Shown here: positions 18,006 to 26,299 of the stretch, piece after piece
Position numbering within the stretch: position 1 is the first letter of the stretch
How the letters are laid out: every line of letters starts with the position of its first letter
NCBI RefSeq assembly: GCF_000305775.1
Contig: NC_018866.1
Span: 1,962,501 to 2,026,500, forward strand
DNA: 64,000 nt
From: Dehalobacter sp. DCA
GTDB taxonomy: Bacteria > Bacillota > Desulfitobacteriia > Desulfitobacteriales > Syntrophobotulaceae
Direction of reading: 5' to 3'
Notes under the pieces: generated by a model
What the model saw: only the letters and a program-made list of their open reading frames with translations
Database searches by the model: none
What the model was told of the DNA's origin: nothing
Translations under genes and position numbers: made by a program

Positions 18006-18302
18006 ATGGATAACTCGACCGGCGAACGCACGCCGCTTATCATAGCGGCTGAGATAAATATGATAACCTGCCAAACCAAAAAAATATTGCTTGCCAGCGC
18101 CATTGAAATCGGCCGTCATTTGCAGGAAGCCAAGGATCTGGTCAAACACGGGGAATGGGGTAAGTGGCTGGCAGAGTCTGTGAGCTATTCCCAGAAAACT
18201 GCCGAAAGACTGATCAAGCTCTACAAAGAATACGGGCCTAAATTGCTTGCTTCCCAAGACATGGACGTGTCAGCTCAAATTCGCAACCGGTTGCGAATTT
18301 GA
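18006..18302 (+). CDS. DUF3102 protein, truncated
   Basis: 98 residues matching the start of DUF3102 proteins: TPLIIAAEINMI, ASAIEIGRHLQEAKDLVKHGEWGKWL, YSQKTAERLIKLYKEYG. Family members are usually two to three times longer and are common in plasmid- or phage-like regions. Here the frame stops shortly after the domain, at the edge of a repeat, so the C-terminal part has probably been lost. It follows the PIN fragment. Whether the remnant is expressed is unknown. Confidence 0.65.
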   Translation: MDNSTGERTPLIIAAEINMITCQTKKILLASAIEIGRHLQEAKDLVKHGEWGKWLAESVSYSQKTAERLIKLYKEYGPKLLASQDMDVSAQIRNRLRI

Positions 18303-18315
18303 CTTACCCCCAGGC

Positions 18316-18425
18316 CATCCTCCGCTGGCTTTACCGGAAGAATAGCGCCCTCCATGGCGCTATCTGCTGCGTTCCGCATTTATGCTCCGCTTACGCTGGA
18401 ACTGTGGTACACAGACCCAGCTATG
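18316..18425. repeat. REP-like unit with CCMTCCATGG core
   Basis: Carries the palindrome at 18342-18363 (stem ATAGCGCC around CTCCATGG) and ends with GGAACTGTGGTACACAGACC. The complement of nearly the same terminal sequence recurs at 56.35 kb (GTCTGCGTATCACAGTTCC). It marks the truncation point of the DUF3102 gene. Confidence 0.6.
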
Positions 18426-18476
18426 AAAGGTATTCAAGGAACTGACTTAAGGGATGGATCTGTTGGCTAAGATTGA

Positions 18477-18863
18477 TTACGCCTTCTTGGCCAAAGCTTT
18501 GTCTAATATAGCATCAATGCGCTCCTGGGTACCGGGCTTGCATAATACTTGTAAAGGCTGTACCTGCATGAATTGATCATGATCATCGGCAGATGTCACA
18601 AACACGATGCTGCATGTTGACATGGAATCGGATTGCCGTATTTGTTTGGCGGTTTCGAGACCGGTCAGCTTTTCCATGCTATTATCAAGAAAAAGAAGGT
18701 CAAAAATCATCCCAAGCTTATTAAGTTCTTCAAGAAGCTCTTCACCACTGCCAAATTGGTAAATATCAAATGAAACCCCCTTTTCTTTTTCATATAAATG
18801 AATGAATGCCTCCAATAACTGGCGACACAACGGCCTGTCATCGCAAATGCCGATAGTAAGCAA
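18477..18863 (-). CDS. Stand-alone response regulator receiver domain
   Basis: 128 residues forming one CheY-like domain. The acidic pair is in GICDDRPL (residues 7-8), the phosphoacceptor Asp in LLFLDNSM, followed by the Thr/Ser switch VFVTSAD and Lys in VLCKPG. The sequence resembles the AgrA/ComE receiver (DDRPLCRQLLEAFI), but the DNA-binding LytTR domain is absent, so it is either a single-domain regulator or a truncated one. No histidine kinase gene is nearby. It is divergent from the small XRE regulator. Confidence 0.78.
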   Translation of the reverse strand: MLTIGICDDRPLCRQLLEAFIHLYEKEKGVSFDIYQFGSGEELLEELNKLGMIFDLLFLDNSMEKLTGLETAKQIRQSDSMSTCSIVFVTSADDHDQFMQVQPLQVLCKPGTQERIDAILDKALAKKA

Positions 18864-18924
18864 TACTCATCTCCTCCACGTATTCCTCCACAATCACATA
18901 AGTGGCTTTTGTTGAATAATTTTA

Positions 18925-18962
18925 GGACAAATAGTCCAATATGTCAATAGGACTTATCGTCC
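18925..18962. promoter_or_regulatory. Paired operator-like palindromes upstream of the XRE gene
   Basis: Two 13-bp sites with the same half-sites, GGAC-5-GTCC, start 25 bp apart (18925-18937 and 18950-18962) in the divergent interval between the response regulator and XRE genes. They are good candidates for autoregulatory binding by the XRE protein. Confidence 0.6.
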
Positions 18963-18992
18963 TAAGATATACTTGCCTTGGTGATGATGATA

Positions 18993-19205
18993 ATGCGCTT
19001 AAAAATACGTGATGTTCGTGAAGATCATGATCTAACCCAACAACAAATTGCAGAATACCTGATGTGTGATCAATCTTTATACTCCAAATATGAGCGAGGG
19101 GAACGTGATGTTCCACTGAACATCATGATTAAACTTGCACAGTTTTATAAAACCAGCGTTGACTATCTGGTCGGGCTTACAGAAAATAAACAACCTTATC
19201 GCTGA
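18993..19205 (+). CDS. XRE-family helix-turn-helix regulator
   Basis: 70 residues from MRLKIRDVRED, a single Cro/CI-type domain. The helix-turn-helix is visible in LTQQQIAEYLMCDQSLYSKYERG, with the usual continuation VPLNIMIKLAQFYKTSVDYLVGL. The frame extends a few codons upstream to 18978 with several possible starts (TTG, GTG, ATG); the ribosome binding site does not decide. It probably represses its own promoter through the paired palindromes just upstream. A terminator follows at 19.3 kb. Confidence 0.85.
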   Translation: MRLKIRDVREDHDLTQQQIAEYLMCDQSLYSKYERGERDVPLNIMIKLAQFYKTSVDYLVGLTENKQPYR

Positions 19206-19320
19206 GTTGATAAAGTTAAACAGGGTGATAAGATTTTAAGATTTGATTACAATCATTCTATTCCCAGCATCGGTTAACCATTTCATAACGTGGGTAGTTG
19301 ATGAAAAACTATAGTTTAGA

Positions 19321-19344
19321 AAAAGTGCGAACAGCACTTTTTTT
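19321..19344 (+). terminator. Terminator downstream of the XRE gene
   Basis: An 8-bp stem AAAAGTGC/GCACTTTT with a 5-nt loop and T-run. From 19206 to 19844 I see this hairpin, a second weaker hairpin near 19380-19420, the 19.7-kb attC-like palindromes and no convincing gene. Confidence 0.85.
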
Positions 19345-19669
19345 AATATATCAGAAAGTATAAATCTTTTCTGATATATAAGTAGCCTTTTCCAGCAAAG
19401 GGCTGCTTTGTTATTTTTAGAATAAATTTCCACATATTTTAATTTTTTAGAAGGATAGCAGTGAAATTTCACGAATATCAAATTAAAAAGTAACCGGGTT
19501 GATTCTTTCCTGATCGGACAGGTCTGCGGAAGCCCCGATCAGTAAAAAGCTGTTACCAAATTAAGTGTATTCTGACGAACCAGATCAGTTTATCGAAGGA
19601 AGACTTGATGAAAGAAGTTTATAAGCTGCTTGGATTTATTGGGGGGCTGAAATGGAAGAACTATTTCAA

Positions 19670-19756
19670 ATATAGTAAGTATTTCCGAACCTAGTTCGGA
19701 AATACCACCAAAAAAGAGGTATATACGAACTTAGTTCGGAAATACCGTAGTTCTAC
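19670..19756 (+). repeat. Degenerate attC-like site with two nested palindromes
   Basis: GTATTTCCGAAC and GTTCGGAAATACC form one palindrome at 19678-19707. A second imperfect copy occurs at 19717-19746. A GTTCTAC R'-like box (19750-19756) follows, complementary to the R'' GTAGAAC of the next site. The R'' side is poor. It reads on the plus strand. Confidence 0.5.
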
Positions 19757-19773
19757 GAAATATCCTGCACGGA

Positions 19774-19791
19774 CGCGCCATCCATGGCGCG
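19774..19791. repeat. CCATCCATGG-core palindrome
   Basis: CGCGCCATCCATGGCGCG lies between the attC-like site and the YcxB-like gene. Confidence 0.75.
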
Positions 19792-19844
19792 CAAGAGATT
19801 AATTAAAGAAGGAAGAAATGATATATTGAAAGGAAGAACTGATT

Positions 19845-20354
19845 TTGGAAAGCAAAATTGTCGTTGAAGTTGAATATACCGATAAAGATATTAGAGATGC
19901 ATTATTTCAAGGTATTAATAAAATTAATCAATTTTGGGTGGTTACACTTTGTGTTTTTATTGCAATTGGTTGTGTGTTGATTTTGGAATTTAGGAATGAG
20001 TTTTCGAATTATTTCAATGGCATGATTACCTTATTCTTAATTGCTTATTTTGTATTCATTTTCTATTGCTATATTAATCCAATGAATAAGTATGTAGAAT
20101 TATACAGAAGAAGAAAATATTGTACATATATTTTTTCAAATGAGAGTATTGAGTTGGTACGTCCTGAAATACAGAGTACTGGTAAATGGAGTATATTTAA
20201 TAAAGCATTTGAACTAAAAAAATATTTTATTTTGGTTGATACAAATAGAGCTTTAACTATCATACCAAAAAGGGCTTTCAAAAATGAATCTGATATTGAA
20301 GGATTTCGAAATCTTATTAAAGAGAATATAACAAATGTTAAGATAATGTGTTAA
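19845..20354 (+). CDS. YcxB-like membrane protein (cassette gene)
   Basis: 169 residues. N-terminal strand region (VVEVEYTDKDIRDALF), two membrane segments at about 30-47 and 57-77, then a cytosolic YcxB-like domain (TYIFSNESIELV, GKWSIFNKAFELKKYFILV, IIPKRAF, FRNLIKENI). No enzyme motif; function unknown. TTG start with AGGAAG about 9 nt upstream. It fits a plus-oriented cassette between the sites at 19.7 and 20.4 kb. Confidence 0.78.
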   Translation: MESKIVVEVEYTDKDIRDALFQGINKINQFWVVTLCVFIAIGCVLILEFRNEFSNYFNGMITLFLIAYFVFIFYCYINPMNKYVELYRRRKYCTYIFSNESIELVRPEIQSTGKWSIFNKAFELKKYFILVDTNRALTIIPKRAFKNESDIEGFRNLIKENITNVKIMC

Positions 20355-20370
20355 AGCAAATATTTTACGG

Positions 20371-20390
20371 GTGCACCGTCCATGGTGCAC
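20371..20390. repeat. CCGTCCATGG-core palindrome
   Basis: GTGCACCGTCCATGGTGCAC lies between the YcxB-like stop codon and the attC site. Confidence 0.75.
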
Positions 20391-20415
20391 TCTGAATCTG
20401 GGGGCAGGATACTTC

Positions 20416-20492
20416 GTAGAACAGCGTATTCCCGAAATCCGAGAGAATATGGATGTAGTAACCAGACTTCGGGAATACGCGAGACGTTATAC
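20416..20492 (+). repeat. attC-like site, 77 bp
   Basis: R'' GTAGAAC, A, arm GCGTATTCCCGAA, terminal segment, perfectly complementary arm TTCGGGAATACGC, spacer GAGAC, R' GTTATAC. Confidence 0.87.
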
Positions 20493-20545
20493 GCCATTGC
20501 TAGGTCATTTTTTATATAAAGTCCTTGATATGGGATTACTGTTTT

Positions 20546-23500
20546 TTAACGAATAACTCTTGCAACTTTAGATAAAGGACCTTGACATGAAAAGCGAGTT
20601 ACACTTTCAATTCGAGTATTTTCATGTACGTTATTAACAAATCTCCTATGACAATAAAAAGTAGTTCTTGTATCAAATCGTTCAGTTCTACACAAATACC
20701 CCGCAGGTGTACTTGCGATGACATACCCGCTTTCTCTTAAATAGTGAATATTCATAATCCTTTCGACTCTCATAGTCTCATGTTTTTCTTTATGATTTAA
20801 TGTGGGGTTATTTCTTAACTCAATAAATATATCTGTGCATTGATCATCGTTATTTATATATAAGTAAGCTGCATAACAAAGTTTTATAAAAATATCTTCG
20901 GGAACAGTTTGGGTATATTTTGCATATTCAGACTTAATGGTCTCAAAGTCAATATTTAATTTATGCATTAGTTCAAATCTTAAACGATTTAATAAGATTT
21001 CATCTTCTTTTAATAGTACTCCTTCAGAACAAATTTTATAAGCATGATTGAATTCTTTTTCTGCCATTAGGATCCTTGAGAGAAGAAAACGAGCAGACAT
21101 GTTTCTTGGGTTTAATTCTAAAGCTCTATTAAAGTAACCTTTAGCTACCGGGTTATTTACTAGGATCTCTTGAAGACGCCCAGCTTCTACTAAAATAGCT
21201 GAATCATTGGGTTGTTCTCGAGTTGCCTCTTCCATAAGCTTTTGAATCTCTTCCAGCAACTGTTCACTTTCTCCTGAGCCAGGAGTAAACTTTTTATACC
21301 AGTTAATAAGATGACTGATTAAACTATGGTAATGATAAGGACTAGTTTTGTAATAAGAACGCGAACTTTTTCTTATAGCACCTAACAGTATATCTTTCCC
21401 TTTATCCCTTAAATATGATGATTTTGTAAAATCAATCTCGTTTAAAGATTCTTTTAAATAAATGGTTCCCTGAGTATTTTTAAATATTTGTGAGGTAGGA
21501 TTCATTTCAAGTGCACTATCTATAGTAGCTTTTGCATCATCAAATCTACCAATACCAGATAAAAACAATGCTTTTTGTTGAAGTAAAAATGAATCGCCCG
21601 GCAATTGTCCCGATAATAAATCGTAGCTTTGGACTCCAACATCATTACTCGAAAAAAAACTTGAAACAGTAGAGTGGTGATACAACTTTTTAACAAGTGA
21701 CTTTTCTAGCGGATTAGAAGGAATTGCAGCTTTTACAATTGATTCTAGAAATTCATATTTTTCTACGTCATTTTTGCAAAAAAGTCTTACGATAACACTT
21801 GCGATTACTGAATGTCTTGCACTAATTAAATAATCATCCTTATCTTTGGTTTCCTCGTAACTAATAATACCTTCAGTAAACTTAAAAAGTATTTCCTGAA
21901 CCTGAGATAAATCCACACCAATGATTCTTAATAGTAAAGATTGAGGTATTCTATACCTATATTGATTAACAATACAAATGTATTTATATGCTTGTTGTGC
22001 GAGGCTAGACTTTATTGAAAAATACTCATTTGCAATTATATCATCGAATTTCTTTCCAGTGGTTATTTCTCTTAAAGCAACTATTAGTTCCCTTTCAGAA
22101 TAGGATTTAAATATGTTAATTTGTTCTAGTTCATCGATCCCAGTAAGAGTTCCAAGGCAATTATTTATTTTTAACTTGTTTAAAATAGCAGGTATTTCAA
22201 AGTCACTAAGCTTACCCATTGGATATTCTTTATGCTTAGCTAAAATTGATTCTTGAGAAAGTAAATTCCAATCTGATGACCTACTTGCACCAATAATAAG
22301 AATTCTAGCACCATTATTTTTAAAGAATGATAATAGTTTATTTGTTTTTCCGATCCTATCAGAAATGTTATCAATTAAAATTACTAAGGGTATATTTAAT
22401 TCCTTGTGAAGGTCTAATAGTATTTTTGGATCTAAGTCAGAACGACTATTCGCAAATAGAACGGTTTCACCAACTTTATTAGACAATTCAATTGACAAAC
22501 GCTTTAATAGTGTAGATTTTCCATCTCCTGATCTTCCGGTAATTATCCAAAGGCCTAGTTGTGGACTTTTATACCAAGAGTCAAAATCTGTAATTAAGCC
22601 TTCAAGAATGTCTCGAGGAGCGTCGAGATTATTTTTAATATGTTTCCATTGAGGTTCTGCACCATCATAAAATTGAGCAGTTCCATTGATAAAAGCTTTT
22701 TTTAATTCCCAAAGAGGAAATTCATAATCTTTTGAAAGATTGTACTTATTTTCTTCGGTTAATGTTGTTATGTTATTAAAAATTTCTATTGGGATTATAT
22801 TCTTTGAATAAAACTCCTCCAGAGATTCTCTTTGTCCTTTTGTTTTTGCTATGAGATATTCAGCAAAGTCATCGGTACCTACCTTTAAAATAATTAAATC
22901 CTTTGCTTGCTAAATATCCTGCAAAAGAAGTCTTAATGTTAGGACTTACAAAAAAATACCTATTGGGTATAGTCGTAATATGGCAGTATTTTTCAATAGT
23001 TGCCCAAACTTCTTGGAAATTTGAGTCTTGCATACTATAACCTATAAAAATAATTGGGCGTTCCATTAAATCAATACTTAGTTTCTCAAATAATTTTAAA
23101 TGCGCTTCTCGTGAACTTGCGTATTCTTCTAGTGAAAAAACGAGTGGAATATCTTTCCTAGTAATACAACCGTGCAATTTATGTAAAGTTATTTCCGTGT
23201 TTCTATCTTCTGTTCCTTTATCATAAGGGGCAACAACTGTGAGCAAGTTTTGAGCTTTTTCCTGCTCAGATAAGTACGCATTTTCTATAGCTTGTTCAAT
23301 ATTAGTTGTATAGATATTATACCATTTAAACTTAGTTAATTTTTTCAACCCTTCTGATGATTCAACATCACATAGTAAGTCGTATAAAAATGAGTGTAAC
23401 TTAGCATTTCCAAAATTTTGTTGAATTGTACTACTCACTAATTGAAGGCTTTCACCATCGTATGATTCGTTAGGATAAAATTCTTTATATAATATTTCAG

Positions 23501-23630
23501 ATAATCTATTACCAATTGGAACTGTCTCATCATTTTTAAGGAAAGATGAAGCACTGGCACCAGCCCCTAGAAATAAAACACATTTTCCTGAAAGTACTGA
23601 TTCAATAAGGTATTCTTCTGGAGTTTTCAT
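20546..23630 (-). pseudogene. SIR2-STAND NTPase-TPR defence-type gene with one frameshift
   Basis: Read with one correction, this is a single gene of about 1030 codons. The SIR2-like N-terminus (1-250) has FLGAGAS, YTTNIEQAIENAY and LHKLHGCI with the likely catalytic Asn and His. A STAND-type NTPase follows, with Walker A GRSGDGKST at about 22.53 kb, Walker B LVILIDNI and sensor LIIGASRSSDW. The C-terminus has TPR-like helices (YFNRALELNPRNMSARFLL). This architecture matches antiphage NADases such as Avs5. The SIR2 frame stops at 22869 after KGRYR, while one base over it continues VGTDDFAEYL into the NTPase; one surplus G near 22885 explains it. Good Shine-Dalgarno GGGAGG. It lies antisense within its cassette. 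Confidence 0.85.
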
Positions 23631-23738
23631 TAAAATATCCTCCCTATTTATATTAGAAATAATTATGATATATAATAAACAATATAGTAAAATTATACCA
23701 TATATTTAAATTGCTTTGGTAATATCATCCGCAACAGC

Positions 23739-23814
23739 GTATAACACGGTATTACCGTAACTTTGTAAAGATGCATGTGGTTAGGACGCTACGGTAATAC
23801 CGGGCACGTTATAT
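23739..23814 (+). repeat. attC-like site, 76 bp
   Basis: R'' GTATAAC, A, arm CGGTATTACCGTA, terminal segment ACTTTGTAAAGATGCATG, perfectly complementary arm TACGGTAATACCG, spacer GGCAC, R' GTTATAT. Confidence 0.87.
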
Positions 23815-23831
23815 GAAAGATGGCGCATTAC

Positions 23832-23848
23832 CGCGACCTCGTGTCGCG
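23832..23848. repeat. Small GC palindrome after the attC site
   Basis: CGCGACCTCGTGTCGCG: stem of 7, loop of 3. It lacks the CCATCC core but occupies the same position relative to attC. Confidence 0.5.
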
Positions 23849-23872
23849 AAATATTGGATTGTCAACAGTAAA

Positions 23873-24706
23873 CTAGACAGATTTGTTAAGGTAAATGGTT
23901 TTATACTCCAGAGGACTAAGGTAGCCTAGTGTTGAATGAATTCGCTTTTCATTGAACCACTTAATATAAGACTTCAATTCATTCTCTAGGTGTTCCAGTG
24001 ATACAAAGCGTCGGTTTTTCACAAACTCTGTCTTAACTAGTTTGAAGGTAGCCTCGGATACGGCGTTATCATAAGGACAGCCCTTCATACTCAAAGAACG
24101 CTGAATATTAAAGGTTGAAATTACTTCATCAATTAGCTGGTTTTTAAACTCGCTGCCACGGTCTGTATGAAACATCCTAATATTATGTAGATTGGACTTC
24201 ACGCTAGCAAAAGCCCGATATACCAGGGCAGCGTCTTTCGCTTTGCCACAGCTCTGTCCAATTATCTCCCGATTAAATAAATCAACGAGAAGGCAGATAT
24301 AATGCCATTTGGTTCCTACTCGAACATATGTCAGGTCGCTAACAACGGTCTCCAATGGCACCGCTTTTTCAAATTCCCGATTCAATTCATTCTTGATTTC
24401 AGCTTCGTTGCATTTGGTTTTGAATGGCTTATATTGAGCTACTGTGTATGTTGAAACTAAGCCATTTTTCTTCATCAATCGACCGATTCGGCGACGAGAG
24501 ACTGTTAAATTCTTCTTTTGAAGCTCAATCTTAATCTTTCTGGTACCATAGACCCGTTGATTTGATTCAAAAATCTCGATAACGTGCTGCTCAACATCGT
24601 CTTCAACTTCCTGATAGGTTGATTTGTAGTAATAACTACTGCGATTCACTTGTAGGACTTTACACATTGCTGATACCGAGTATTTGTGGGCATTTTGCCT
24701 TATCAC
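23873..24706 (-). CDS. IS3-family transposase OrfB (integrase core)
   Basis: 277 residues. HTH_21-like start (YSVSAMCKVLQVNRSSYYYK), then the rve integrase core with catalytic Asp in VVSDLTYV, Asp in FHTDRGSEF and Glu in CPYDNAVSEATFKLVKTE, the DDE triad of IS3. It ends in the family motif YIKWFNEKRIHSTLGYLSP. OrfA stops 2 nt upstream of this frame's first ATG. IS3 elements normally make the fused OrfAB by a -1 frameshift; no site is assigned here. Confidence 0.95.
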   Translation of the reverse strand: MIRQNAHKYSVSAMCKVLQVNRSSYYYKSTYQEVEDDVEQHVIEIFESNQRVYGTRKIKIELQKKNLTVSRRRIGRLMKKNGLVSTYTVAQYKPFKTKCNEAEIKNELNREFEKAVPLETVVSDLTYVRVGTKWHYICLLVDLFNREIIGQSCGKAKDAALVYRAFASVKSNLHNIRMFHTDRGSEFKNQLIDEVISTFNIQRSLSMKGCPYDNAVSEATFKLVKTEFVKNRRFVSLEHLENELKSYIKWFNEKRIHSTLGYLSPLEYKTIYLNKSV

Positions 24707-24708
24707 GT

Positions 24709-24993
24709 CTACTTTCGTCCCATGATCAGCGCGGCTTGCTTTAAAATATCATTTTCCATCAACAAGCGCTGGTTTTCTTTGCGAAGTTTTATGAGTTCTT
24801 TCTGTTCATCACTAAGATTATCTTTTTCACGAAATGAACCTGTTTTCTCATGTTGTTTCGTCCATCTGTCAAAGGTTGAACCACCTATATCATATTCCTT
24901 CAGAATTTCGGCTCTCGGTTTGCCGTTCAGATATAACTGAACCATTTGATTCTTGAATTCATCGGTAAAAGATCTTCGTTCTCTTTTGGTCAT
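24709..24993 (-). CDS. IS3-family transposase OrfA
   Basis: A 94-residue helix-turn-helix protein that recognises the IS ends. The start KRERRSFTDEFKNQMVQLY and the GGSTFDRWTKQHE recognition region are typical, followed by a leucine-zipper-like stretch LIKLRKENQRLLMENDILKQAALIM that mediates dimerisation and joining to OrfB. Confidence 0.95.
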   Translation of the reverse strand: MTKRERRSFTDEFKNQMVQLYLNGKPRAEILKEYDIGGSTFDRWTKQHEKTGSFREKDNLSDEQKELIKLRKENQRLLMENDILKQAALIMGRK

Positions 24994-25084
24994 TGTCTTT
25001 TGCTCCTTTGATTATTACTTTTAATTTACAAGACCTTAAGAAAACTGTCCAGTTTAGTGTAGCCTATTCATATTGAGGATTATT

Positions 25085-25966
25085 ATGGATGAAAGAATAA
25101 TTAGTACGTTTTGTTTATGGTGTGACTTATTAGGTTATTCAACACCCTTTGTTGAGTCAGGGTGGAATTTAAACACAGAAGAATCATTGAGAAATCTTGA
25201 CAGAATAGTAAGCTTACAGTGGATGTTTACTAAAATATCATTTTATCCAATTGAGCGTATCTTAGTTCTAAATGATGGATTTGTAAAGACTATTGACGTA
25301 CTAAAAAATCTTACTCAACCACAACAATATTTATATTGGTTTGACAATGTTTTAGATATTTATAATTCACTCAACCGTGTGGATAAAAGTAGAAACTATC
25401 CGGGAGCACGTGCTGTGTTGACTCATGGATACAGATATGAATATATGCAAAGTAATATGACAGCAGCAGATTTAGTACAAACTTCATTAGAAAGAAAAAA
25501 AGAATTGGAAAAACAAGTTATGGTATACTCGCCTCGAGAGTTTCAGATGAATACTGCATTTTCGAAAGCTTTCATTATGGAGGGTGCTGGTTCAGAGGCT
25601 GGAATTGTTGGCTCTAATCTATATATTGATATTATATTTTTGAAAGAGTTAGAATTAGTATTAACAAGCAATAAAAATGCAAAAAATTTTCTTGTTGATG
25701 AAGGTGTTGAGCATTCTGAAACAGGATGTAGAAAAGATAGAATAAATGAACTAAATGTTGAGTTTAACGTTATTTCGTATGAAGAAGAAACCTTCTTCAT
25801 CTGGGAAGTAATAGAGTGTATTGAAGGACAAAGTGAAGTTTTATTTAAGTTATGGCTTGACAATAATTATGTAGTTTTCAACAACAAAGGTATAAATACC
25901 AGATTATTTAAAGCTGTTAAGTATAAAACATTTCTCGAAAAAGACTTGATTATTGAATTAAGCTAA
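25085..25966 (+). CDS. Uncharacterised protein, weakly nucleotide-cyclase-like
   Basis: 293 residues, no membrane segment. Segments such as CLWCDLLGYSTPF, ILVLNDGFVKTI, ARAVLTHGYRYEY and IVGSNLYIDII follow the order of motifs in uncharacterised proteins with a class III cyclase-like core (metal Asp, second Asp, R-x-x-x-T-x-G). I would not assign catalysis. The ATG at 25085 has GAGG 6-7 nt upstream; the frame opens at a TTG at 25073. The IS3 element ends only 15 bp before the start. Without that IS the gene would begin within about 50 bp of the attC R' box, as cassette genes usually do. Confidence 0.7.
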   Translation: MDERIISTFCLWCDLLGYSTPFVESGWNLNTEESLRNLDRIVSLQWMFTKISFYPIERILVLNDGFVKTIDVLKNLTQPQQYLYWFDNVLDIYNSLNRVDKSRNYPGARAVLTHGYRYEYMQSNMTAADLVQTSLERKKELEKQVMVYSPREFQMNTAFSKAFIMEGAGSEAGIVGSNLYIDIIFLKELELVLTSNKNAKNFLVDEGVEHSETGCRKDRINELNVEFNVISYEEETFFIWEVIECIEGQSEVLFKLWLDNNYVVFNNKGINTRLFKAVKYKTFLEKDLIIELS

Positions 25967-26299
25967 TTTTCAAGATGATAAGGGCCTACTTCCATGTCGG
26001 CTCCGGCTCCGTGGGGCGCCATCCATCACCGGATAAAATTCAGCTATTTTTTGGAGTGAGTTTATGTTAAATAAAGAGAAATTGTTCTTAAATAAGTTGT
26101 ACTGGAAAGGTGCAAATCTTTTAGAGCATAACTGCGATTATTATAGCCAACTTATTGACAAATACGGAAAAGTAAAAGCCATTATTTATAAAGATAATAA
26201 AGAGAAATACAAAGAATATGTTTTCCATGATTTTATTTATTACTGTTTTACGAAGTCGATAAGAAGTATGGTGGCGGTAAAAGAATTAATAAACAATAA

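Larger units (their letters stand above)
23855..25070 (-). mobile_element. IS3-family insertion sequence
   Basis: 1216 bp with TG...CA ends. The 26-bp imperfect terminal repeats (19 or so matches; the inner part contains TAAACT and GACAG) are flanked by a 3-bp duplication TAT. Two overlapping-type transposase genes are inside. Confidence 0.93.

Noticed and set aside
18925-18962. attC or IS end
   Set aside because: The two palindromes are short, identical in half-site and in a divergent promoter, which fits operators better.
19678-19746. CRISPR array
   Set aside because: Only two imperfect palindromic copies, no regular spacers and no cas genes anywhere in the window.
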